From the NCBI RefSeq assembly GCF_019048845.1, contig NZ_CP077425.1:620001-684000 (forward strand): a stretch of 64,000 bases of DNA. Reading direction: 5' to 3'. Below are positions 43,431 through 55,069 of the stretch, piece after piece. A model generated the notes under the pieces. It made no database searches. It worked only from the letters and a program-made list of their open reading frames with translations, and was not told where the DNA came from. Position 1 is the stretch's first letter. Each line of letters opens with the position of its first letter. The position numbers and the translations under genes are program-made. This stretch comes from Vibrio mimicus (GTDB lineage: Bacteria > Pseudomonadota > Gammaproteobacteria > Enterobacterales > Vibrionaceae).

Positions 43431-45305
43431 TTATGCGCCGATCACTCCACCATCTTCACGAGTGATCATCATCACTGTGGAGCGAGGTTTGCTGTTTCCG
43501 CCATAAGGGAAATGAGAAGGAGCGCCCTCTTCACCAGGATGTTGAACCCCAACAAACATAGTTTTGTGATCAGGGCTAAAAGTTAAGCCTGTAATTTCAC
43601 ACGCAATTGGCCCAGTCAAAAAACGTTTTACCTCTCCGGTGATCGGATCGCCACACAGCATCTGATTATTACCTTGACCAGCAAAGTCACCTTGGTTGGA
43701 ATAATTACCATCGGTCAGGATCCACAAGCGACCAGCATCATCAAAACCTAAACCATCTGGACTGTTGAACATATTGTCTGCCGAGATATTCTCACTTCCC
43801 GCATACAACGTGCCTTTATGTACAGTCGGATTACCTGCAATCAAATAGAGATCCCAAGCAAATACAGCATTGGTATGATCCCCCTGCGCAGGCATCCAAC
43901 GTACAATTTGGCCATAATTATTCTTTTCACGAGGGTTAGGTCCCCCCACCGGTTGACCTTCTTTACCACGGTTTTTATTGTTAGTCAGAGTGCAAAAAAC
44001 ATGCTTTTTATCAGGATGTACTGCCACCCACTCTGGGCGATCCATCGTTGTTGCCCCAACCTGAGTAGCGGCACGGCGCGCAAAAATCAGCACTTCTGCC
44101 TGATCTTTAAAACCATTTTCTGGAGTCAGACCGTTTTTACCAAAACTTAATTCAATCCAACGCCCGCTGCCTTTCAGTTCCTTATCCTTGATATCGAACT
44201 TCGCAACATAAAGAGTGCCCTCTTCAAGCAACTTGCGGTTCTGTTCATCATCACCCTCTTGGTAACGATTTTTTGAAACGAACTTATATAAGTGTTCGCC
44301 GCGTTCATCATCTCCGAGGTAAACCACTACATGGCCATCGCTGTTAACCACTAATGCCGCATTTTCATGTTTAAAACGCCCAAGAGCGGTACGTTTCAGT
44401 GGCGTTGAATTTGGGTTATGTGGATCAATTTCTACCACCCAACCAAAACGGTTTGGCTCATTCGGATTCTTTGTCACATCAAAACGTGAATCGTGTTTAT
44501 GCCATTGATAATCACTAGGAGCCGCGGCAATACCGTAACGCTTTTGATCAGCGTTCACACTGCCTTCCTGATCCGCACCAAAGAAATCATCAAAATTTTC
44601 TTCACAGGTCAGATACGTTCCCCAAGGGGTTTGGCCATTCGCGCAATTATTAAACGTCCCAAGTACTTTTAAGCCGCTCGGGTCATCAGCTGTTTTCAAC
44701 AGATCGTGTCCTGCTGCAGGCCCAGTCATCATCATAGGAGTGTAAGCAGTAATTCGACGGTTACGCTCACCTTGACGATCCACCATCCATTGACCATTCT
44801 TACGAACCACTTCAACCACAGTGACACCCACTGCCGCTTGCGCTTTACGCACATCATCAGCCGTCATTGCTTTGCCTTGATGATCAAACAGATATTCGTA
44901 GTTGGTGTATTCATTATTGATGGCTAACACACCACGATCCTCACTGATCGAGAAGAAACTCATCCCGTCTGTGTTATCGCCAAATTGCAACTCTTGTGCT
45001 TTAGAATCTTGCTTGCCGCTTTGGTCAAATTCCGGAGCCTTGGCAAAAATTGGATCCCCCCAAGACATAAGTGGCGTTGCTTTATAACCTTTCGGAACCA
45101 TTACCGCATCTTCGGTTGATACAGGGATCGGAGTGAAGTTGAGCAGGGTGGATTGAGCAGGTGCGGCTACCGCACTTGCTACGGGATTTAGAGCTAAAAA
45201 AGCTCCTGTACTCATTGCTGCACTACCCGCTAAAAAATGACGTCTTGAGAGTTGTGCTTCAATCATTTCACTAAATTGGGAATCTTGCTCATCACGCTTC
45301 CACAT
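43431..45305 (-). CDS. phoX: PhoX-type alkaline phosphatase (DUF839), Tat-exported
   Basis: A 624-residue calcium/iron-type phosphomonoesterase that frees phosphate from organic esters in the periplasm. The N-terminal Tat signal SRRHFLAGSAAMSTGAF (twin Arg at about 21-22) is followed by the large six-bladed propeller. Conserved blocks include YTNYEY, GTFNNCANGQTPWGTYLTCEENF (key part CANGQTPWGTYLTCEE), GRFKHENAA and PDGLGFDDAGRLWI. Usually induced by PhoB; a weak TTGTCAT half-site is at 45414-45420 but I see no full box. AAGGAG precedes the ATG. Single gene. Confidence 0.93.
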   Translation of the reverse strand: MWKRDEQDSQFSEMIEAQLSRRHFLAGSAAMSTGAFLALNPVASAVAAPAQSTLLNFTPIPVSTEDAVMVPKGYKATPLMSWGDPIFAKAPEFDQSGKQDSKAQELQFGDNTDGMSFFSISEDRGVLAINNEYTNYEYLFDHQGKAMTADDVRKAQAAVGVTVVEVVRKNGQWMVDRQGERNRRITAYTPMMMTGPAAGHDLLKTADDPSGLKVLGTFNNCANGQTPWGTYLTCEENFDDFFGADQEGSVNADQKRYGIAAAPSDYQWHKHDSRFDVTKNPNEPNRFGWVVEIDPHNPNSTPLKRTALGRFKHENAALVVNSDGHVVVYLGDDERGEHLYKFVSKNRYQEGDDEQNRKLLEEGTLYVAKFDIKDKELKGSGRWIELSFGKNGLTPENGFKDQAEVLIFARRAATQVGATTMDRPEWVAVHPDKKHVFCTLTNNKNRGKEGQPVGGPNPREKNNYGQIVRWMPAQGDHTNAVFAWDLYLIAGNPTVHKGTLYAGSENISADNMFNSPDGLGFDDAGRLWILTDGNYSNQGDFAGQGNNQMLCGDPITGEVKRFLTGPIACEITGLTFSPDHKTMFVGVQHPGEEGAPSHFPYGGNSKPRSTVMMITREDGGVIGA

Positions 45306-45486
45306 TGGGGGCTCCTTGACTTTATGGTTTTATCCTGAGAATCAGGTTAAGTAAATGTTGCGCAAGCGTAGCGGAGCAAGATGACTTATCGGTGAAATTT
45401 ATGTTGCTAATCGATGACAATTGGCGAAATAAACCAAAGGCTTAACGTATTGCTTATGCAAAGCAAATTAAAAAAATAAGTGTAGT

Positions 45487-45515
45487 CAAAAAAGCCATAG
45501 CAATTGCCATGGCTT
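45487..45515 (-). terminator. Terminator of the IclR/arginase-like operon
   Basis: AGCCATGGCAATTGCTATGGCT hairpin (45493-45514) followed on the minus strand by six T, 30 bases after the stop of the gene at 45542. Confidence 0.75.
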
Positions 45516-45541
45516 CAGGAAGAGAATGTAATGAGTTAGGA

Positions 45542-46384
45542 TTATGCGGCATGTACTAAGTGCGGAGCCAAACTCATCAGTTCATCGACAATTTCTTTAG
45601 TCTGTTTGGAGTAAATCAGCTTATCTTTTGCACCGACTAACTGAATATAACGCAGCTTACCCGAAAGCACGATTTGACGAAGGACACGCAATACAACTTG
45701 ATTATCAAGCACTTTATGTGCCTCCAGTCCATTGCTTGGCACTAAAGAAGCAAGGTCAATATTCAGCACTAGTTGTTCACAATGTTCAATATATCCACTG
45801 AGTTGGGTTTTAAGTTGAGCGCGATTGAGAAAACCACACTCTTCATGGCTAACCCAGTCACAACCTAAATCTTCGGCGTACTCCAAAGTTTGAGTATTAA
45901 TATGTTCAGCATCAATGCCAATACAAAACAGTTTCGCTTGTGAAAAGCGCGATAATGCAAAATGAAAAGCACTGCCTACTTGCAAGTCCAGGCTCGATTT
46001 CAGCTCAAAACCATGTCCGATATGCACAATGCCAAAACTCGGATTGTCTTGTGCAAGTACAGGCAAACTGTGCAACAACACCTCATGGCAGTTGCTAAAA
46101 GCAACAGGGAGCACTCCCATTGTCGCGGACTGATTCAGTGCTTGTTGAAAGGCGGTATGGTGTTGCCCTTCAAGAAGGTAGTGATTGGCATCCACGGTTT
46201 TCCAACCCGATTGCTGCTGATACAACCAGTCAGACGCCACATCCAAACTCTGCTGAGCAAACTCAAACTCTACCAACGACATCGGCTTTACGCGCTGACA
46301 CACGGTCATAAAGCCAAACGTTGACGTTGGATGACTGGATGTACGATGTAAACGGTAGCGTTTGAATAAGCTAAGCATGATCAT
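45542..46384 (-). CDS. Arginase-fold protein with altered metal ligands (unassigned)
   Basis: A 280-residue cytoplasmic protein that I do not recognise with certainty. Several blocks line up with ureohydrolases such as formiminoglutamase: FGIVHIGHGFEL where those have DAHxD, WVSHEECG, and LVLNIDLASLVP where they have SxDxDxxDP. The manganese-binding aspartates are mostly replaced, so a catalytic arginase reaction is doubtful. The N terminus (MIMLSLFKRYRLHRTSSH) is basic. It starts directly after the stop of the IclR regulator, so the two form an operon. Function unknown; a sensor or a repurposed hydrolase is possible. Confidence 0.7.
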   Translation of the reverse strand: MIMLSLFKRYRLHRTSSHPTSTFGFMTVCQRVKPMSLVEFEFAQQSLDVASDWLYQQQSGWKTVDANHYLLEGQHHTAFQQALNQSATMGVLPVAFSNCHEVLLHSLPVLAQDNPSFGIVHIGHGFELKSSLDLQVGSAFHFALSRFSQAKLFCIGIDAEHINTQTLEYAEDLGCDWVSHEECGFLNRAQLKTQLSGYIEHCEQLVLNIDLASLVPSNGLEAHKVLDNQVVLRVLRQIVLSGKLRYIQLVGAKDKLIYSKQTKEIVDELMSLAPHLVHAA

Positions 46385-47119
46385 TTACCTTTCTGGTGGC
46401 AACGCCCGTGCGGCTTGCAGTACGTGTAAAATTATTCGTTGTTTGTTGCTCTCAACACGATGAGCAGGAGCCATCACCGAGATTGCACCAATCAACTTAC
46501 TCCCTTTCATCACCGGAGCACTGATCCCAGAAACCCCAGGATCGATTTCAGATGTACTCACGGCATAGCCATGACGACGTATTTTTTCAAACTCACTCTG
46601 CCATTTGTCTAGCGTCGGATCCTCACCAAAATAACGTAAGATCTTCTCGCAACGTGCGGCAGGCATATACGCCAACATCACTTTAGATGAGGCACCTCGA
46701 AGCAGGGGTTGACTTTGACCCTGGACGAAGCTGCATCGAAGCGCCTGCATACTTTCTTTTTGGCTAACGCATAAAGCTCGGTAACCAACTGGCACCATAT
46801 AGGCGGCCATTTCCCCAGTCTGTTTTTGTAAACGGCTCAATACCGCTTCCACTGCATCAAGGTTGTGTGGGCTTGTTTCGTAGCTTCTCATCAACAGCAA
46901 AGCTGCTGGACCGATGATCAAGGTTTTGTCGTATGGACTTTCTTCTATCAAGTTCCACTCTTTGAGTAGTTTCAAATGTCGGTAAAGACTACTCAGAGGA
47001 ACTTGCAGTTGTTCACTTAATCCTTTCGCAGATACAGGCTCTGGGTTTACTGCCACTTGCATCAGCAATTGCAGTGATTTTTCATTAACTTGGTTTGCTG
47101 AAATCTTTGTTTCGTTCAT
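46385..47119 (-). CDS. IclR-family transcriptional regulator
   Basis: A 244-residue regulator: winged HTH at about 10-75 (LLMQVAVNPEPVSAKGLSEQL and SLYRHLKLLKEW) and the IclR effector-binding domain at about 85-240 (SSKVMLAYMP, RRHGYAVSTSEIDPGVSGISAPVM). Family members bind small carboxylates or aromatic metabolites and usually control adjacent genes; the adjacent gene here is the arginase-like protein in the same operon. The ligand cannot be inferred. Confidence 0.93.
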   Translation of the reverse strand: MNETKISANQVNEKSLQLLMQVAVNPEPVSAKGLSEQLQVPLSSLYRHLKLLKEWNLIEESPYDKTLIIGPAALLLMRSYETSPHNLDAVEAVLSRLQKQTGEMAAYMVPVGYRALCVSQKESMQALRCSFVQGQSQPLLRGASSKVMLAYMPAARCEKILRYFGEDPTLDKWQSEFEKIRRHGYAVSTSEIDPGVSGISAPVMKGSKLIGAISVMAPAHRVESNKQRIILHVLQAARALPPER

Positions 47120-47471
47120 GTGTGCTTTTTAGCCTTTAATGATGGGCACCTCAAATCTTGATTCTTGTATATCGAGAAATAGAGAGGAATTAAAGGATTG
47201 CATTCCCAATAAGTGAGAATGAATGGAAAATTGAATAAATTAACCAATAAAAGTATCTGTTCAGCCCACATTAAAGGGCCATTAGGCTTTCCAAACCAAA
47301 GTTCATTAAAGCTGAATTCGCTCTGTCAGCTTGTAACAAAGGTTGTGGGGTTATAGAGAGATGATTGGATAAATACGCGATAGGTGGCAGTCAGAATACG
47401 AAAGAAAGAGGCTCTGCAAATTCAGAGCCTCTCTTATTATTTGAGAATCGTTATTTCACAAATGAAGCCGA
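47120..47471. other. Intergenic region iclR-type gene / chiA
   Basis: About 350 AT-rich bases. It holds the promoter of the IclR gene on the left and the chitinase terminator on the right (47405-47432). A short open frame at 47365-47610 runs mostly over the chitinase gene and is not real. Nothing else recognised. Confidence 0.4.
47403..47433 (-). terminator. Terminator of the chitinase gene
   Basis: AGAGGCTCTG-AATTTG-CAGAGCCTCT, 10-bp stem (47407-47432) with TTTCTTTC on the minus strand, 40 bases after the chitinase stop. Confidence 0.85.
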
Positions 47472-50015
47472 TCAGTTGGTAGTACAGTTTGCTGCGCCGA
47501 GATCTTTCCAAACGCCCCATTCACCTGTTTTGCTTGGATCTTCGCCGCGTGTCCACCATTTGGCTTCCCACACTTTGCCAGCCCAAGTCACTTGTTGGCC
47601 ACCATTGTAGATTGCTTCTGCACTCCACAAGTTAGTACAGGTAGTACCATCGACCTTTTTCTCAACCAATACTGATACTGATGCTTTGCTGGTTGCTTTA
47701 CTATCGCTCACCGTCACGGTGAAGTTCAACGTGGTATCTTGCGTGTATTCAGGAGCAACAAAGGTCACTTTTGCCCCTTGAGCCGTTGCCGCTAAACCAA
47801 CAGGCAGATCCCACGTAAAACTCAGTACGTCTTGGTCTGCATCACTAGATGCAGAGGCATCAACCACTACAGTTTGACCCGCTTTCACTGACGTTGGTGC
47901 AGAAACCGCAGCAACAGGCGCAGTGTTAGTCGGCGTGGTTGATTTTGGATTGACCGTCACCACCACAGTATCGGTTGCTGTAGCCCCTTTGTTATCTGTC
48001 ACTGTCAGTTTAAACGTCAAGGTTTGCTTGGTTGCTACCTCAACAGCATTAAAGCTAGCTTTTGCCGTATTCGCTCCTGTTAAGGTAACGGTGGTTCCAG
48101 CCGTTTGTTCCCACAAGTAGCTGGCGATAGTACCATCACTGTCTTTTGAAGCACTGCCATCTAAAGACACCGCAGCTGGGCCAGTTACCGCCATATCCGC
48201 ACCAGCATTCGCTACTGGAGCTTTGTTTACAGGAGGGGGAGGAGTTCCACCCGCTAAACCTTCATGCATCGCATTGAGGATATCGCCGTTGTCTGCATCA
48301 ATTTCCCATGAGAACAGACCAGCCAAGCCTAAATTACGTACATAAGCACCTTTCGCTTTGATCGAACGATCATCATCAAAAGTGACTAGCTGACCAGTAG
48401 TACGGTTCCATACCCAAGGCGCTTCTGCTTGCTCATCGTAGCCGTATTCAAAACCATTCACGCCCGTTTTATTGGCGCCAAGCATGTAAGTTTTGATCCC
48501 TTTGTAATCAATAACGCCTGCTTCCCAAACACCTTGTGTACTGGTACCTTTCAGCTTGCCATTACCAACACCCGTCATCGGATCGTTAGGATCCTTCAAT
48601 GAAGCAGGGGTTACGCCCTCCCAACCACGGCCATACATAGCTGCACCCACCACGAGTTTGCTTGGTGGAACACCTTGAGCCAGCAGCAGCTGGATACCGT
48701 TATCGGTCGTGTAAGCAGGGCCTTTGTACGGTTCGCCGTTTTCATCAACACCTTTGCCATCACATTGGCCAGGGCGCATGAATGAGCCGCAGTACAGCGC
48801 AGTTTGATGTCCTAATACGTTGTTCCAACCGCCGTAGAAGTCATAAGTCATCGCGAAGATGTAATCCATGTATTGAACCGCTTGGCCATAGTTCACATCT
48901 TCAATCTTGTCGTGACCAACACCGATAGCCGAAGTCAGTTCATACTTACGACCCGTTTCCGCTTCAAGCTCATCGAGCATAGCGCGCAACTCAGCCATTA
49001 ATGCAACATAGGCAGGGCCATCTTTTACAGGATCACCCAAGTTAGCCGCTTGACCACCACCGCCAGGGAATTCCCAATCAATATCTACGCCATCGTAGAA
49101 TTTCCACGTTTTCAGGAAACGTTTCACAGAAGCGACAAATACGTCACGCTTCGCTTTGTCGGTAAAGCTGAAGAAAGGATCTGAAAGTGTCCAGCCACCA
49201 ATTGAGGGAATGATTTTCAGATCTGGGTATGTTTTTTTCAGTGCCATCAGCATGGCATAGTTGCCCTTGATCGGTGAGCTGTACTCATGCCCTGCTTGAG
49301 GGAAGCTCTTTTGGTACGCCGCCCAAGGATCGTGGATGACCACTTCAAAATCAGGAACTCCCTGACAAGCGGTTTGCAATGCATTAAAGCTATTACCACC
49401 GACTGATTTCAGAGATTCGTTAGGACCACAAATTGGAATGAAACCATAAAGAATATGAGTTAGGTTTTTCCCTGGGATATTGTCAACCGTATATTTACGA
49501 TCATAAATGCCCCACTCAACAAAGTAAGTCCCCACCACCGTATTTTGTGGTGTGTTGTATGACTTATTGTTCGGGTCAATATTCATGGTTAATGGCTTGA
49601 GATGTGAGCCATCAGTATCTGCAATCGTGATTTCAGTTGCTGCACTCTTAGTACAGCCTGTTGCATCACACGCTTCAATCACCAATTGGTAAACGCCGCC
49701 CTTAGGATACGTAAACTTGGCGGTAGTTTGGCTGCCGCTGATTGGGCCAGTCGCTACTTCAGCACCATCAAAATAGATTTTATAAGTGTTGCCCGTCACA
49801 CCGCTCCACTGGTTGAACTTGAGAGTGATCGGTGCTTGGTCATGGTATTTAACCATCTGGTTGTAACCCGCGGTGCTTTCCATCGAGAGTTCAATTTTCG
49901 AAAATTGCAGATTATTCGACCCATACACGTCAACACTAGGAGCCGAAGGTGCTGCCATCGCAGTGCTAGCAAGAGCACAGGCGATACTGGCGGCGCACAG
50001 AGTAATTCGATTCAT
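47472..50015 (-). CDS. chiA: Secreted endochitinase, GH18 (ChiA-2-type)
   Basis: An 847-residue exported chitinase: signal peptide (1-22), chitinase-A N-terminal Ig-like domain (about 24-135), GH18 barrel (about 160-590), two PKD domains (about 598-690 and 695-785) and a C-terminal CBM5/12 chitin-binding module (about 795-845, ending in two paired cysteines). The catalytic DxxDxDxE motif is DGVDIDWE with the acid at Glu315; SIGGW and MTYDF are also present. It degrades chitin outside the cell. Layout and locus match the major chitinase ChiA-2 of V. cholerae. No defect seen. Confidence 0.96.
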   Translation of the reverse strand: MNRITLCAASIACALASTAMAAPSAPSVDVYGSNNLQFSKIELSMESTAGYNQMVKYHDQAPITLKFNQWSGVTGNTYKIYFDGAEVATGPISGSQTTAKFTYPKGGVYQLVIEACDATGCTKSAATEITIADTDGSHLKPLTMNIDPNNKSYNTPQNTVVGTYFVEWGIYDRKYTVDNIPGKNLTHILYGFIPICGPNESLKSVGGNSFNALQTACQGVPDFEVVIHDPWAAYQKSFPQAGHEYSSPIKGNYAMLMALKKTYPDLKIIPSIGGWTLSDPFFSFTDKAKRDVFVASVKRFLKTWKFYDGVDIDWEFPGGGGQAANLGDPVKDGPAYVALMAELRAMLDELEAETGRKYELTSAIGVGHDKIEDVNYGQAVQYMDYIFAMTYDFYGGWNNVLGHQTALYCGSFMRPGQCDGKGVDENGEPYKGPAYTTDNGIQLLLAQGVPPSKLVVGAAMYGRGWEGVTPASLKDPNDPMTGVGNGKLKGTSTQGVWEAGVIDYKGIKTYMLGANKTGVNGFEYGYDEQAEAPWVWNRTTGQLVTFDDDRSIKAKGAYVRNLGLAGLFSWEIDADNGDILNAMHEGLAGGTPPPPVNKAPVANAGADMAVTGPAAVSLDGSASKDSDGTIASYLWEQTAGTTVTLTGANTAKASFNAVEVATKQTLTFKLTVTDNKGATATDTVVVTVNPKSTTPTNTAPVAAVSAPTSVKAGQTVVVDASASSDADQDVLSFTWDLPVGLAATAQGAKVTFVAPEYTQDTTLNFTVTVSDSKATSKASVSVLVEKKVDGTTCTNLWSAEAIYNGGQQVTWAGKVWEAKWWTRGEDPSKTGEWGVWKDLGAANCTTN

Positions 50016-50441
50016 AAGTTATATCTCTCTTCCTTTGATGTTTCTTTTTTATCAATGACTGCCAACAAACCTATAAATTGTATGAAGGCATCGCTTGCAG
50101 TATCAGAGAGACTTTTTTATTTGCGAAAAAAAATTAATCAGTTTTCGAGTCACAAATCGCTAATTTTCCGAAACCAATGACACGTTGCAGAAATTAAGCA
50201 ATCTTGAGTCAAGAATTCGGAATTTTGACAAAACAAATTGGCATTAATTATTGATTTACGCTAATGCAAGGCTTGTTTAAAGCATATTTACCTTATTTTA
50301 TACGAAATAAGACTATTCGGATTTTCTGTTAAGTTTCAGTGAATTCGCTTTGCTCTGTGATGAGAAAACCTTGCCTTTTCACCATGAAGAGCGCACCCTT
50401 TGCCGCACTCATCACAGAATGAAAAATAAAAGGATTGATCT
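50016..50441. other. Divergent region chitinase / DUF2057 gene
   Basis: About 425 very AT-rich bases carrying both promoters. TTGACA at 50225-50230 is a perfect -35 for rightward transcription, with a weak -10 (TTATTG) 17 bases on. AGGATTGATCT precedes the DUF2057 start; GAAGAGAGATAT precedes the chitinase start. No operator I can name with confidence and no RNA gene. Confidence 0.4.
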
Positions 50442-51077
50442 ATGAAACCTATGCAGCGTCTCTCATGTTTGCTTGCCCTTTGCTTTGCTGCCTCAGCCAG
50501 TGCCAAAGTGACGATGGATATCCCCGATACGATTGATTTACTGGTCGTTAATGGTGGAAGTCCCAAAATGTCCGGTGGCTTTTTTGATGCCACAAAAAAG
50601 CTTGAATTAGAAGATGGTGAGCAGCAGATCGTCTTTCGTTACTCTCCATATTTCAGTCAAGGCAATGACCGTATCATCATTGAAAGTGATGTGGTAATTG
50701 CAACTTTTAACGCGGCTAATCAAGAGCTGACATTTGATATGCCTAAATATCGTGATGCGCCACAAGCAACTAAAGCAATCAAAAACATGCAGTGGCAATT
50801 GATTGATCAGCAAGGCAAAGCCGTCAATCTACGTCAAGATCGCTTAGTCAAAGAAGGCTTACAGATCGGCCGTAATTTTGAGTTTGAAACTGCGGAATAC
50901 AATAAAAAGGGAGGGGTAGCCGCCCTTACTGCCTCTGTCGCGGTTCAGCCAGTGCTTCAAGCAGAGATGTCGAATGCGACCGCCACTGCGGCTGCAGAAG
51001 AGATGTTGCACTTTTGGTACAACAAAGCGGATGAAGAAACGAAAGCTCGTTTCAAAGCTTTCGTGAATAAACAATAG
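50442..51077 (+). CDS. Exported DUF2057 (YccT-like) protein
   Basis: A 211-residue protein with a Sec signal peptide (CLLALCFAASASA, cleavage about 21/22). The mature part matches DUF2057 in MDIPDTIDLLVVNG at its start and LEDGEQQIVFRYSPYF. E. coli YccT, in the same family, has been linked to curli regulation, but I would not carry that function over. The C terminus ends with a charged helix. Stand-alone gene between divergent chitinase and convergent transporter. Confidence 0.88.
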   Translation: MKPMQRLSCLLALCFAASASAKVTMDIPDTIDLLVVNGGSPKMSGGFFDATKKLELEDGEQQIVFRYSPYFSQGNDRIIIESDVVIATFNAANQELTFDMPKYRDAPQATKAIKNMQWQLIDQQGKAVNLRQDRLVKEGLQIGRNFEFETAEYNKKGGVAALTASVAVQPVLQAEMSNATATAAAEEMLHFWYNKADEETKARFKAFVNKQ

Positions 51078-51134
51078 TCTCTTTCTTCATATCTGCATTT
51101 TCTGATTCGCAATAGTAAATCAGCACCTAAATGT

Positions 51135-51162
51135 AAACGAGGCCATAGAGGCCTCGTTTTTC
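51135..51162. terminator. Bidirectional terminator DUF2057 / DASS transporter
   Basis: AAACGAGGC-CATAGAG-GCCTCGTTTTT between the two convergent genes, with T on both strands (stronger rightward). Confidence 0.8.
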
Positions 51163-51182
51163 ATTGCTCACTATTTAATAAA

Positions 51183-52881
<1,699 letters not shown>

Positions 52882-53838
52882 ATGAACGAAATCATAACCC
52901 AACTGCAGTTTTCAGCCGCCATCACAGGACCAATCTGTCTGATGCTCTGTTTGGGTGTGCTCTTCAAGCGCATCAACCTGATTAATGAGAACTTTATTGA
53001 AGTCGCTTCACGGGTCGTCTTTCAAGTCACACTGCCTGCCATGCTATTCCTGAGTATTGTCAGTTCCAAGCACGACTTCTCTTCTAGCATGTCACTGGTG
53101 CTATATAGCTTAATCGCCAATATCCTCTTCTTTATCTTTACCTTGTTGAGCACTCGTAAATTCATCAATAAGCCACAAGATTGGGGCGTTATTGCTCAAG
53201 GTGGATTTCGTGCGAATACCGCGATTATTGGCTTAGCCTATGTGGCGAATACCTACGGTAATGCAGGTGTTGCTTTAGCTGCCATTTATGTCGCGTCAAC
53301 AACGGTTTTATTCAATATACAAGCGGTCATAGCTTTAACACCAAGAGGAGAAAGCAATGGCTGGCAAGCCGCCAAAATGATGTTTAAAACTCTGACTAAA
53401 AACCCACTAATCATTGCGATTATGCTTGGTGTGATTTGCTATATGGTGAGTGTGCCTATTCCACAAGTCATCACCGATGCTGGCCGTTATTTTGCCAATA
53501 TGACCTTACCATTAGCCTTACTCTGCACTGGTGGATCCCTCAATTTGAACTCTTTAAAAGAGGAGCGAAACTCCGCTTGGTTTGCAACCGGTTATAAGCT
53601 TATCCTGTCACCCTTACTGATCACGGGTGGTGCATGGTTACTAGGATTCCGAGGTTTAGATCTAGGGCTACTTTTCTTGATGACTTCTGCTCCTACCGCG
53701 GCGGCAAGCTATGTGATGGCACGAGCAATGGGCGGTAATTCAGCTCTTGCCGCCAATATTATTGCTCTTACCACCGTGTTTTCACTGTTTACCTGTACGC
53801 TTGGTATTTTCCTGCTTTCTAGTTTTGGCGTGATCTAA
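52882..53838 (+). CDS. AEC family transporter
   Basis: A 318-residue membrane protein with ten hydrophobic segments in two inverted halves, typical of the auxin-efflux-carrier/malonate transporter family: ASRVVFQVTLPAMLFLSIV in the first half, QGGFRANTAIIGLAY near the middle and LLFLMTSAPTAAASYVMARAMGGN in the second. The family moves small carboxylates or similar anions; substrate unknown. Independent promoter, 80 bases before the acyltransferase frame, which may be a separate unit. Confidence 0.92.
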   Translation: MNEIITQLQFSAAITGPICLMLCLGVLFKRINLINENFIEVASRVVFQVTLPAMLFLSIVSSKHDFSSSMSLVLYSLIANILFFIFTLLSTRKFINKPQDWGVIAQGGFRANTAIIGLAYVANTYGNAGVALAAIYVASTTVLFNIQAVIALTPRGESNGWQAAKMMFKTLTKNPLIIAIMLGVICYMVSVPIPQVITDAGRYFANMTLPLALLCTGGSLNLNSLKEERNSAWFATGYKLILSPLLITGGAWLLGFRGLDLGLLFLMTSAPTAAASYVMARAMGGNSALAANIIALTTVFSLFTCTLGIFLLSSFGVI

Positions 53839-53968
53839 TCACCACAGGTGAGCACTGGATCGCAAATTCTCTCTTAGGGTTAAGTGCAAAGGTAAAAAAC
53901 GACATAAATCAATAGAATTGAGATTTGAATGGCGTAATGTCGGCTTTTTTATTTTGCCGAGTGTCGTT

Positions 53969-54994
53969 ATGTCAAACCATCAGAAAATCGCTAGCCTTGA
54001 GCTTGGGCGAGTCATCGCCATGCTGGCAATTATTGCTTTGCATTGCCAACTTTTTACCAGTTATTGGTTCACCAATGAAGAACCATGGGTGGCCTACTTA
54101 TTTAACCAATCCACCCGTTTTGCTGTCCCACTCTTTTTCCTTATTTCTGGCTATTTGATCCAACCCAAACTCAGCCAGAATCCGATGCAAACCTTGCGTA
54201 ATTACTGCTCTCCATTACTGAGGATATGGGTGATTTGGAGTGTGATTAGCCTATTGATGCCCTTCAATCTCGAAGTGGTGGTTAATCAAGGCTACCTCGC
54301 TGAGCGTTCAGGCTATTGGGGATTTTTGCTACAACACCCACTTAACTCACTGTTTGAAGGCGGGCTTGTACACCTTTGGTTTTTACCTGCACTGATGATT
54401 GCGGTCGCCATCATGGCACTGTTGATCCGCCAACAAAAAACACATTGGATGCTACCGATTGCCATCGGGTTATACCTCTATGGTGAGTTTGCAGGAAGCA
54501 GCGCAGTCGTCACTGGCATGAGCGCGCCCATCTATACTCGTAACGGCCCATTTTTCAGTACTTTGTTTGTGGTGGTAGGTTATTTGATTCGCGAAAGGCG
54601 TATCCTGTGGCAAGCGCGCTCTGCGTTGCTATTGGCGATGCTGGGAATGGCTTTTCACTTCGTTGAAGCCTATGGCTTACATCAACACGGGCAGGTGTTT
54701 AACACCAATGATTATCTGTTTGGCACCGCTTTGTGGGCGATTGGGCTATTTCTTTTCCTGCTCGCCAAACCCGATTTAGGTCGAAAACCTTGGGTATTTT
54801 CACTGTCACAAAGCATCCTCGGCTTTTACGTCAGTCACCTTTTAATGGTTATCGTAATGATCAACCTCGCTGGTATTTTAGGCCTAGCAGGCTTGCAGAA
54901 AGACGCACTGATCCTATTTGGCACTTTGATCACCACTTATCTGCTCGTGAAAGGCATAGAACGTACACAACTTAAGTACCTGTTATTTCGATAG
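53969..54994 (+). CDS. Acyltransferase 3 family membrane protein
   Basis: A 341-residue membrane acyltransferase with about ten hydrophobic segments. The catalytic-type histidine lies in LAIIALHCQLF (first segment) and the conserved Arg in RFAVPLFFLISGYLI. These enzymes transfer acetyl or succinyl groups to surface sugars (WecH, OafB-like). The target cannot be seen and no sugar genes are adjacent. The ATG at 53969 is preferred over a TTG 17 codons upstream, but its ribosome site is weak, so the start is uncertain. Confidence 0.88.
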   Translation: MSNHQKIASLELGRVIAMLAIIALHCQLFTSYWFTNEEPWVAYLFNQSTRFAVPLFFLISGYLIQPKLSQNPMQTLRNYCSPLLRIWVIWSVISLLMPFNLEVVVNQGYLAERSGYWGFLLQHPLNSLFEGGLVHLWFLPALMIAVAIMALLIRQQKTHWMLPIAIGLYLYGEFAGSSAVVTGMSAPIYTRNGPFFSTLFVVVGYLIRERRILWQARSALLLAMLGMAFHFVEAYGLHQHGQVFNTNDYLFGTALWAIGLFLFLLAKPDLGRKPWVFSLSQSILGFYVSHLLMVIVMINLAGILGLAGLQKDALILFGTLITTYLLVKGIERTQLKYLLFR

Positions 54995-55011
54995 CAATAA
55001 GCGTGAAACCA

Positions 55012-55038
55012 CAAAGGGAGCGAACGCTCCCTTTGCTT
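55012..55038 (+). terminator. Terminator of the acyltransferase gene
   Basis: CAAAGGGAGCGAACGCTCCCTTTG is a 10-bp stem with a 4-base loop, followed by CTTTTT. Confidence 0.85.
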
Positions 55039-55069
55039 TTTACCGGAAATAATACTTATCCCCAAACGG

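Noticed and set aside
45306-45430. PhoB box upstream of phoX
   Set aside because: Only one TTGTCAT half-site at 45414-45420 with no partner at the correct step; not enough for a feature.
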